Below, one piece after another: positions 1 through 5,066 of a stretch of DNA of 5,066 nucleotides. Under the pieces are notes generated by a model that saw only the letters and a list, made by a program, of their open reading frames with translations, ran no database searches and was not told where the DNA came from. Positions within the stretch are counted from its first letter, which is position 1; each line of letters starts with the position of its first letter. The translations under genes and the position numbers were made by a program. Source of the stretch: JBBSIG01 sp038232215 (GTDB lineage: Bacteria > Actinomycetota > Thermoleophilia > Gaiellales > Gaiellaceae); the NCBI GenBank assembly GCA_038232215.1, contig JBBSIG010000194.1:1-5066 (forward strand), read 5' to 3'.

Positions 1-630
1 CGCCCTCGACCGTCCACCTCGCCCGCATTTCCCCGGCCGGTCGGGGTCCTCGAGGGTGTCGTGGAAGGGCAGCACGGGGACATACTCGTCCCGGCCGATC
101 GCCTCGATCAGCTCGTTCAACCGCCGGATCTGCGGGTCCGCATCGGGATAGCCGTTGTTCCAGGGCAGCACGTCGGCGAGCGCGACCCGAAGGCCGAGCG
201 CCTTGCCCGCCTGCACCATGCCGCGCAGGCTCTCTGCGGCAGAGGCGACCGGGCGCCCCTGAGCGATGTCGTTGATTCCGCCCTGGACGACGAGGACGTC
301 GGCACCGCGCGCGCAGTCGTCCAACCGCCTCGCGATCTCGTCCGTTCGCTGCCCGTAGCGTCCGCAGTTGCGAAACTCGAGCCTGGGGTGGGCGCGCGTC
401 GCCCAGTGCTCGTACTGACTCGCCGGGTCGCCGCCGAGGCGTGCGTCGAAGCCGGGCGAGCCTTCGGTGATGGAGTCGCCGAGAGCCGCGACGAGGATCC
501 GACCGCCAGAGCTCGGCTGCGCGGCCGGCTCGTGCTCGACGCGGCCGCCGCACCCGGACGCCGAGAAGGACGCCAGGACGAGGCCGAGGCCGAGGGCTCC
601 ACGAGGCAGGCCGTTCCGCGCCGAGCCCAC
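1..630 (-). CDS. SGNH/GDSL-family hydrolase, predicted lipoprotein; 3' end beyond the window, apparent frameshift near 31-34
   Basis: The minus-strand frame from GTG at 630 encodes an esterase/lipase-type SGNH hydrolase; the substrate cannot be told. The N-terminus has Arg5 and Arg10, a hydrophobic stretch (about 12-24) and a relaxed lipobox ASGC with Cys27, so the protein is probably an exported, membrane-anchored lipoprotein. Block I is ALGDSITEG (49-57) with nucleophile Ser53. Block II is NCGRYGQRTDEI (88-99), with Gly93 as likely oxyanion residue. Block III is QGGIND (116-121) with Asn120. The block V DxxH would lie past the left edge. After Gly200 the frame reads GKCGRGG, unlike the family, whereas the neighbouring frame reads EMRARWTVEG, which is what usually precedes DxxH. 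A 1-base loss in the G run is therefore likely. The start lies 10 nt after the upstream gene's stop with no visible Shine-Dalgarno site, so coupled translation is plausible. Family call is strong; start is moderate. Confidence 0.85.
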   Translation of the reverse strand, partial: MGSARNGLPRGALGLGLVLASFSASGCGGRVEHEPAAQPSSGGRILVAALGDSITEGSPGFDARLGGDPASQYEHWATRAHPRLEFRNCGRYGQRTDEIARRLDDCARGADVLVVQGGINDIAQGRPVASAAESLRGMVQAGKALGLRVALADVLPWNNGYPDADPQIRRLNELIEAIGRDEYVPVLPFHDTLEDPDRPGKCGRGGRSRA

Positions 631-640
631 CGCAGAACGT

Positions 641-1804
641 CTAGGCGAGGAGGTCGCGGCGGCGCGCGAGCCCCGCGAGCACGGCGTCCACGTCCGCCGC
701 CGTGTTGTAGCAATGGGCCGAGACGCGGAGGTTGCCGTCGCGCGAGGACGTGACGACGCCGTCCTGCGCAAGCGCGGCCACGAGCGCCTCGGGGTCGCTC
801 GACGCGATGCAGACGAGCGCACCGCGGCGGTCGTGCTCACGGGGAGTCACCACCCGCCCGCCGAGCCCGTCGACCCCTTCCGTGAGCCGGTCGTTCAGCG
901 CCTGCACGTGCTCGCGCGTCTCCGCGATCCCGATCTCCTGCATCAGCTCCATCCCGGCCACGCCCGCGTAGATGGACGGTATCGGCGGCGTGCCCGACTC
1001 GAACCGGCTCGCGGTGTGCGAGGGCGAGTAGCGACGATGGTTCATCGCGAAGACGTCCTCGTCGGCCAGCCAGCCGGTCTGGGTGGGCAGGAGCCGCTCC
1101 ACCAGATCCCGGCGGCAGTAGAGGAACCCGAGCCCGGCCGAGCCGAGCAGGTACTTGAGCACCCCCGAGGCCAGGAAGTCCACGTCGAGCGAGCGGACGT
1201 CGAGCGGCAGCGTGCCGAGCGACTGGTACGCGTCCAGCAGCACGAGCGCTCCCCGCTCGTGCGCGAGCCGGACGATGCCCGGGACGTCGAGCATGGCCCC
1301 GTTTCGGTAGCAGACGTGCGTGATCGCCACGAGAGCCGTCCGCTCGTCGATCGCCTCGTCGAAGCGCTCGAGCGGAATCGTCGCCTCCCCCGACCTCTGA
1401 AGCACGTGCTCGACCTGCGCGCCGCGGAGCTCCTGCGCGTGCCAGATCTGGCCGACGGTTGGGAACTCGAAGTCGCTCAGCACGATCCTCTTCCGCTCGG
1501 CGTCGAGCGGGAAGGCGCTCGCGAGCGCGGAGACACCGGCGGAGAGCGACGTCGTCACCGCGATCTCGCCGCGCTCGGCGCCGACGAGCGCGGCGAAGGC
1601 GCCGCGCGCCCGCTCGGTCTGCTCGAGCCAGTAGTCCCACGGCGCGCCGCGGTCGTCCCAGTCGCGCAGGTAGTCGTCGTACGCGGAGCGCACGGCGTCC
1701 GAGAGCGCGCCCTGCGAGCACGAGTTGATGTACGTCCGGCGCTCGAAGATCGGAAACCGGTGCCGGATCCGCTCGCCCAGGCTCGCCTGCTGGATGCTGG
1801 TCAC
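641..1804 (-). CDS. Aminotransferase class V-fold PLP-dependent enzyme
   Basis: This 387-aa protein is a cytosolic fold-type I PLP enzyme. Visible landmarks are TTSLSAG (84-90, phosphate-binding region), ITHVCYRNG (161-169, His163 likely stacking on the PLP ring), LLDAYQSLG (189-197, Asp191 and Gln194 contacting PLP), SGVLKYLLGSAGLGF (213-227, Lys217 as Schiff-base lysine), RFESGTP (267-273) and LRVSAHCYNT (359-368, Arg360 as probable substrate-carboxylate binder). Its length fits the superfamily of isopenicillin-N epimerase, kynureninase-like proteins and cysteine desulfurases. Aligned by eye with SufS, the segment that carries the catalytic Cys (RTGHHC) is missing, so group II cysteine desulfurase is unlikely; Cys365 falls at a non-catalytic position. 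The start is GTG at 1804. It has no clear ribosome site, but the next in-frame ATG is at residue 171, well inside the fold. The gene lies 89 bp after livF and just before the SGNH gene. The reaction and substrate are unknown. Confidence 0.9.
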   Translation of the reverse strand: MTSIQQASLGERIRHRFPIFERRTYINSCSQGALSDAVRSAYDDYLRDWDDRGAPWDYWLEQTERARGAFAALVGAERGEIAVTTSLSAGVSALASAFPLDAERKRIVLSDFEFPTVGQIWHAQELRGAQVEHVLQRSGEATIPLERFDEAIDERTALVAITHVCYRNGAMLDVPGIVRLAHERGALVLLDAYQSLGTLPLDVRSLDVDFLASGVLKYLLGSAGLGFLYCRRDLVERLLPTQTGWLADEDVFAMNHRRYSPSHTASRFESGTPPIPSIYAGVAGMELMQEIGIAETREHVQALNDRLTEGVDGLGGRVVTPREHDRRGALVCIASSDPEALVAALAQDGVVTSSRDGNLRVSAHCYNTAADVDAVLAGLARRRDLLA

Positions 1805-1893
1805 GGGCGCACCCGGAAACCAGGGTCTGACCCTGCGACCTGGCCGAAGAGGACGGTGGAACTGTGTCGAGAGTGAGTCGATGTGTGCACAGG
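1805..1893. other. Intergenic gap between livF and the PLP-enzyme gene
   Basis: This 89-bp spacer is the only real gap in the window. It contains a perfect inverted repeat (annotated separately) and a small TGTGCACA palindrome at 1884-1891. On the minus strand I found no convincing -35/-10 pair and no ribosome-binding site before the GTG at 1804. It could hold a promoter for the two left-hand genes or simply be a spacer within a longer transcript; the sequence does not decide. Confidence 0.5.
1821..1835. repeat. Perfect 15-nt inverted repeat CAGGGTC-T-GACCCTG
   Basis: Seven-base arms flank one central base; as RNA this would fold with about six pairs and a 3-nt loop. It lies 59 bp past the livF stop and 17 bp before the downstream start. 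There is no T-run on either side, so it is not a standard intrinsic terminator. It could be an operator, a weak attenuating hairpin, or a copy of a dispersed intergenic palindrome. Only one copy is visible in the window. Confidence 0.6.
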
Positions 1894-2607
1894 TCAGCGG
1901 CCGAGATAGGCTTTTCGCAGGTCCTCGTGCTCGAGCAGGACCGACGCCTCGTCCGCGAGCACGATACGGCCCGTGGAGAGCACGTAGCCGCGGTCCGCGA
2001 TCGAGAGCGCCATGTTCGCGTTCTGCTCGACGACGAGCATCGCGACGCCGGCCTCGTGCACCTGCTGGATGATCTCGAAGCTCCGCTCGACGAGGATCGG
2101 CGCGAGCCCCATCGACGGCTCGTCCATGAGCAAGAGCTTCGGGTGCGACATCAGCGCGCGACCCATCGCGACCATCTGCTGCTCGCCCCCGGAGAGAGTG
2201 CCGGCCAGCTGCGAGCGGCGCTCGTGCAGCAACGGAAACAGCCCGTAGACGCGGTCGAAGTCCTCCTTCCGGCCCTTGCCGTCACGGTTCAGATACGCGC
2301 CCATCTCGAGGTTCTCGAGCACGGTCATGGGAGCGAACAGGCGCCGGTTCTCCGGCACGATCGCCATGCCGCGGGCGATCCGGTAGCTCGTCGATCGACC
2401 GGTCACGTCCTCGCCGTCGAACTCGACCGTCCCGGTCCTCGGCCCGACCAGGCCGAGGATGGTCTTCAGCGTCGTCGACTTTCCCGACGCGTTGCCGCCG
2501 AGCAGCGAGACGAGCTCACCCGCGTTCACCTCGAGGTCGACCTCCTGGAGAATGTGGATCAGGCCGTAGTACGTATTGATTCCGCTCAGCCGGAGTAGAG
2601 CGGCCAT
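1894..2607 (-). CDS. livF: Branched-chain amino-acid ABC transporter, ATP-binding protein LivF
   Basis: This 237-aa ATPase of the HAAT/Liv uptake system would pair with LivG on the cytoplasmic face of the LivH-LivM permease. Walker A is GGNASGKST (37-45), the signature is LSGGEQQ (138-144), and Walker B is LLLMDEP (158-164) with catalytic Glu163, followed by SMGL. As is typical of LivF, the Q-loop carries VPENRRLF (84-91; Glu86 where most ABC proteins have Gln) and the H-loop is VVEQNA (192-197; Gln195 instead of His). The C-terminus RKAYLGR is also typical of LivF. The length matches the family. The ATG directly follows the livG stop (TAGATG), with GGAG nine nt upstream inside the end of livG, so translation is coupled. 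Identification is very secure; the exact substrate (Leu/Ile/Val or other hydrophobic compounds) is inferred only from the family. Confidence 0.96.
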   Translation of the reverse strand: MAALLRLSGINTYYGLIHILQEVDLEVNAGELVSLLGGNASGKSTTLKTILGLVGPRTGTVEFDGEDVTGRSTSYRIARGMAIVPENRRLFAPMTVLENLEMGAYLNRDGKGRKEDFDRVYGLFPLLHERRSQLAGTLSGGEQQMVAMGRALMSHPKLLLMDEPSMGLAPILVERSFEIIQQVHEAGVAMLVVEQNANMALSIADRGYVLSTGRIVLADEASVLLEHEDLRKAYLGR

Positions 2608-3408
2608 CTACTTCGTCTCCGTTCTGCGCAGCCCGAGGTACGCCTCGACCACCTTCTCGTCCGTCGCGACGGCTCCGAACAGGCCCTCCGCGATCTTCAC
2701 GCCGTGGTCGAGCGCCACGACCCGGTCCGAGATCCCCTCGACGACGTGCATGTCGTGCTCGATCACGAGGATCGTGTAGCCGCCCTCCCCGCGCAGCTTC
2801 CCGATCAGCTCGGTGATCTCGTGGGTCTCGGACGGGTTCATCCCGGCCGCCGGCTCGTCGAGGAGCAGCAGACGCGCCCCCGTGGCCGTCGCACGCGCGA
2901 TCTCGAGCCGCCGGCGGTTCGCGTACGAGAGGCTGTAGGCGGGCTGATCCCACCGGTAGCCCATCAGCCGCTCGCCGAAGAAGGCGAGCCGCTCCTCGGC
3001 CAGGCGGTGGATCTCGCGCTCCTCGCGCCGCATCCCGGGCGTCCGCAGCATCGAGCGGAAGACTCCGGCGCGCGTGCGGCCGTACTCGGCGGCCATCACG
3101 TTCTCCTTGACCGTCATGTTCAGGAAGAGGCGCAGCGTCTGGAACGTGCGAGCGACACCGAGCTTCGTGATCCCGTGCGGAGCCAGCCCGACGAGCGAGC
3201 GGCCCTCGAGCAGGATGTCACCGCGGTCGGGCCCGTAGACGCCCGTGATCAGGTTGAAGAGGGTCGTCTTGCCGGCGCCGTTCGGCCCGATCACGCTCAC
3301 GATCTCGCCCTCGTGCACCCGTAGGTCGAGGCCGGAGATGACGGTGAGCCCGCCGAACGCCTTCGTCAGCCCCCGCAGCTCGAGCAGTGCCGGGCGCTCC
3401 TCGGTCAT
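2608..3408 (-). CDS. livG: Branched-chain amino-acid ABC transporter, ATP-binding protein LivG
   Basis: This 266-aa ATPase is the partner of LivF. Walker A is GPNGAGKTT (41-49), the Q-loop is ARTFQTLRLF (86-95, Gln90), Walker B is LLLLDEPAAGM (180-190) with catalytic Glu185, and the H-loop is VIEHDM (215-220, His218). NPSETHEI and the C-terminal VVEAYLG are LivG hallmarks, as is the helical insertion of about 110-150 between Q-loop and signature. The ABC signature is unusual: LSYANRRRLEIARA (160-173) in place of LSGGQ or the LivG-type YGxQRR. The start is ATG at 3408, which overlaps the livM stop as TGATG and has GGAG eight nt upstream (3417-3420), fixing the start. The same frame stays open upstream across livM, but that part is out-of-frame shadow sequence rather than a fusion. 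Identification is very secure. Confidence 0.96.
   Translation of the reverse strand: MTEERPALLELRGLTKAFGGLTVISGLDLRVHEGEIVSVIGPNGAGKTTLFNLITGVYGPDRGDILLEGRSLVGLAPHGITKLGVARTFQTLRLFLNMTVKENVMAAEYGRTRAGVFRSMLRTPGMRREEREIHRLAEERLAFFGERLMGYRWDQPAYSLSYANRRRLEIARATATGARLLLLDEPAAGMNPSETHEITELIGKLRGEGGYTILVIEHDMHVVEGISDRVVALDHGVKIAEGLFGAVATDEKVVEAYLGLRRTETK
2617..2620 (-). promoter_or_regulatory. Ribosome-binding site (GGAG) for livF
   Basis: GGAG on the minus strand lies nine nt before the livF ATG at 2607, within the 3' end of livG. With the abutting TAGATG junction it fits coupled re-initiation. Confidence 0.55.
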
Positions 3409-4886
3409 CAGACGATCTCCACGCGATGGGAGCCGAGCAGCCCCTGGGGCCGGGCGGCCATGAGGCCGACGAGCATGGCGCCGATCAGGATGTAGCGTGC
3501 GACGGCGGGCTGCGGCAGCATCGCGCTCTCCCAGATGCTCGCCGCCAGGTAGAGCACCGGCACCATCGCGACGAGGCGGGCCCAACCGCGCAGGAGCGTC
3601 AGGACGAGGACGGCCGCGACGAGCACGAGGTACATGATCCGGTTCCAGACCTGCGGGTCTGCCGGCAGCAGCACCCAGCCGTCGGCCAGACGGTCGGCCC
3701 AGGTGCCGCCGGCCGTCGTGCCGGCCACCCCCCCGGCCCACAGGCGGCCGACGAGCTCGTGCACGACGATCCCGAAGACGACCGTACCGGCGGCGACGAG
3801 CGCCCAGCGCCGCAGCGGTCGAACGACGAGCGGCGTCACCAGAACGAGGGCGGCGAAGAAGAGCCAGCTCGCGTTCTCGGGCGTCCGCAGCAGCTCGAGC
3901 GAGACGTTGAGAACGACCGCGCCGAGGAGCACCCCCGCGAGGCTGCCCGTGCCGCCGAGGATCACCATCGCGTAGACGGTGATGAGCAGGGTCAGGTCGA
4001 AGTTGACCGGGAAGACGGCGCCCTGCGAGGCGGCGAAGATCGATCCGGCGAGGCCCGCCACCCCGGCGCCGAACGCGAAGGCGAGCAGCTTCAACCAGTT
4101 GACCGGCATGCTCATCAGCTGCGCGGCCAGCACGTCCTCGCGGAGAGCGCGCCAGGCGCGACCCGTACGCGAGTGGTTGACGAAGTAGAGCGCGCAGAGC
4201 ACGAGCACGATCGCGCCGACGGCGACGAAGTAGTACGCGTCGAGCGAGCGCAGCGTCCGCCCGAAGAACGTGAGCGGATCGACGGTCGAGATCCCGTTCG
4301 GCCCATTCGTGATCTTCAGGTCGTACGAGCCGTCGAGGAAGGCGAAGTCGGGCCGGTCGACGTTGTTCAGCAGCGTCAGGAAGATCTGCAGGAAGAAGAG
4401 GGTGACGATCGCGAGGTAGTCGCCCGAGACGCGCCAGGAGGGCAGCCCGAGCACGAGGCCGAGCAGCACGGTCACCGCCACGACCGCTGGGACCGCCCAC
4501 TGCGCCTGCCAGTGCAGGTCGAGCTGGCCGGAGGCGAGCAGCGTGTAGGCGTAGGCGCCGAAACCGTAGAACGCGACGTAGCCGAGATCGAGCAGCCCAG
4601 CCCAGCCGAGCGCGACGTTCAGCCCGAGCGCGAGCAGGACGTAGAGCAGGGTGTCGAGCCCGACCTGCATCAGGTAGCCCGAGCTCGTCAGGAGAGGGAA
4701 GACGAGCATCGGCACGACGAGGACGCCGTAGCGCGCCGCGGCGGGCAGGCGGCCGAAGCGCTCGGAGAGCGCGCCCAGCGGCCCCAGGACGACGTTGGCG
4801 CCGGAGCGGGCCACCCACTCGTCGCGACCGATGCGGGGGCCGGTCTCGCCCGTGTCGGGGGGTCTGGGAGTCTGCTCGTCCGCCAT
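3408..4886 (-). CDS. livM: Branched-chain amino-acid ABC transporter, permease LivM, with extended C-terminal membrane region
   Basis: This 492-aa inner-membrane permease would dimerise with LivH to form the amino-acid channel. After a polar cytoplasmic N-terminus (1-50) come hydrophobic segments near 52-69, 72-95, 98-118, 128-149, 158-172, 219-236, 264-287, 297-311, 313-333 and 340-355. Family landmarks are NVALGWAGLLDLGYVAFYGFGAY (the GLLDLG core at 97-102), the SGDYLAIVTL segment (154-163), the ATPase-contacting loop RALREDVLAAQ (246-256) and VILGGTGSLAG (308-318). The usual family length is roughly 300-420 aa. Here about 120 extra residues (356-475) with perhaps four more hydrophobic stretches precede the standard terminal motif RPQGLLG (479-485). 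ATG at 4886 lies 6 nt after the livH stop with only a weak upstream AAGG. The stop overlaps the livG start. Family assignment is secure; segment limits are by eye. Confidence 0.94.
   Translation of the reverse strand: MADEQTPRPPDTGETGPRIGRDEWVARSGANVVLGPLGALSERFGRLPAAARYGVLVVPMLVFPLLTSSGYLMQVGLDTLLYVLLALGLNVALGWAGLLDLGYVAFYGFGAYAYTLLASGQLDLHWQAQWAVPAVVAVTVLLGLVLGLPSWRVSGDYLAIVTLFFLQIFLTLLNNVDRPDFAFLDGSYDLKITNGPNGISTVDPLTFFGRTLRSLDAYYFVAVGAIVLVLCALYFVNHSRTGRAWRALREDVLAAQLMSMPVNWLKLLAFAFGAGVAGLAGSIFAASQGAVFPVNFDLTLLITVYAMVILGGTGSLAGVLLGAVVLNVSLELLRTPENASWLFFAALVLVTPLVVRPLRRWALVAAGTVVFGIVVHELVGRLWAGGVAGTTAGGTWADRLADGWVLLPADPQVWNRIMYLVLVAAVLVLTLLRGWARLVAMVPVLYLAASIWESAMLPQPAVARYILIGAMLVGLMAARPQGLLGSHRVEIV
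3417..3420 (-). promoter_or_regulatory. Ribosome-binding site (GGAG) for livG
   Basis: GGAG on the minus strand lies eight nt before the livG ATG at 3408, inside the last codons of livM. It supports that ATG as the true start in a frame that otherwise stays open far upstream. Confidence 0.65.
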
Positions 4887-4892
4887 CGAGAG

Positions 4893-5066
4893 CTACACCT
4901 TCTTCACGTCGGCCCGACCGAGCAGGCCGTTGGGGCGCACGAGCAGGAAGACGACGAGGATCGAGAAGACGATCAGGTCCTTGAACGTGGTCGTCAGGTA
5001 GCCGACCGTGTACGCCTCGGCGAGCCCGATCAGCAGGCCGCCGAGCATGGCGCCGGGAATGCTGCC
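4893..5066 (-). CDS. livH: Branched-chain amino-acid ABC transporter, permease LivH (C-terminal 57 residues only)
   Basis: The gene enters from the right edge and ends at TAG (4893-4895). The visible part reads GSIPGAMLGGLLIGLAEAYT, then GYLTTTFKDLIVFSILVVF, then LLVRPNGLLGRADVKKV. The GSIPGAMLGGLLIGLAE segment, a last hydrophobic helix and the RPNGLLG terminus are characteristic of LivH, the partner permease of LivM. It stops six nt before the livM ATG, so the two are surely co-transcribed. The start, most membrane segments and any upstream binding-protein gene are outside the window. Identity is secure from the C-terminal pattern and gene order. Confidence 0.92.
   Translation of the reverse strand, partial: GSIPGAMLGGLLIGLAEAYTVGYLTTTFKDLIVFSILVVFLLVRPNGLLGRADVKKV

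Noticed and set aside
117..713. Minus-strand open frame of 198 codons across the SGNH region
   Set aside because: It is Ser/Arg/Ala-rich low-complexity sequence. The GTG-630 frame carries the GDSITEG and GIND motifs instead.
1821..1835. Intrinsic terminator after livF
   Set aside because: A hairpin is present but no T-tract follows on the minus strand, so termination cannot be claimed.
467..1876. Long plus-strand open frame (469 codons) opposite the PLP-enzyme gene
   Set aside because: It is rich in Arg, Ala, Glu, Val and Pro with no recognisable motif, and lies antisense to a clear enzyme gene. Such long antisense frames are expected in high-GC DNA.
1884..1891. TGTGCACA palindrome as an operator
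   Set aside because: Eight bases is too short to stand out by itself and no second half-site or promoter was seen nearby.
1864..2598. Plus-strand open frame of 244 codons opposite livF
   Set aside because: It is an antisense shadow of a complete, motif-bearing ATPase gene, with His/Arg/Glu-rich composition and no domain seen.
2608..4818. Possible fusion of LivG with an N-terminal 470-residue extension on the minus strand
   Set aside because: The extra part is an Arg/Ala-rich out-of-frame reading of livM. LivG has its own ATG at 3408 with a good GGAG, and livM is intact in its own frame.

Overview
The window is GC-rich, densely packed bacterial DNA in which every supportable gene lies on the minus strand. 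It reads in transcription order from right to left: livH (3' end only), livM, livG, livF, an 89-bp gap, a class-V fold PLP-dependent enzyme, and an SGNH/GDSL lipoprotein hydrolase that runs off the left edge. The strong G/C third-position bias, the GTG starts and the style of the LivM, LivG and SGNH proteins suggest a high-GC actinobacterium, possibly Thermoleophilia (Gaiellales/Solirubrobacterales-like). That taxonomic call is an impression from protein style, not a database result.

Right block (1894-5066): this is the membrane and ATPase core of a branched-chain or hydrophobic amino-acid uptake (HAAT/Liv) ABC transporter in the canonical order H-M-G-F. The genes are tightly coupled: livH and livM are 6 nt apart, the livM stop overlaps the livG start as TGATG, and the livG stop abuts the livF start as TAGATG. 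LivH and LivM would form the transmembrane heterodimer, and LivG and LivF the ATPase heterodimer. No periplasmic binding protein (LivJ/K type) is in view; it could lie beyond the right edge. LivM is unusually long (492 aa) because about 120 residues with extra hydrophobic segments sit between the usual permease core and its terminal RPQGLLG motif. LivG carries a non-standard ABC signature (LSYANRRR), and LivF has the family's non-standard Q-loop and H-loop residues, so both deviations fall in the same composite ATP site.

Middle gap (1805-1893): 89 bp with a perfect 15-nt inverted repeat (CAGGGTC-T-GACCCTG) but no T-tract. No convincing promoter was seen.

Left block (1-1804): a 387-aa fold-type I PLP enzyme (Lys217 Schiff base) resembles the isopenicillin-N-epimerase/kynureninase/cysteine-desulfurase superfamily. 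It lacks the cysteine loop of SufS-type desulfurases. Ten bases after its stop, a GTG-started SGNH hydrolase with a lipoprotein signal begins. Its reading frame appears to break at a short G-run (31-34): beyond that point the expected family sequence continues only in another frame. This is either a sequencing/assembly indel or a real frameshift.

No RNA genes, CRISPR arrays, mobile elements or long repeats were seen. Apart from the features noted, the window looks like ordinary chromosomal metabolism and transport, and I did not find a convincing new system.
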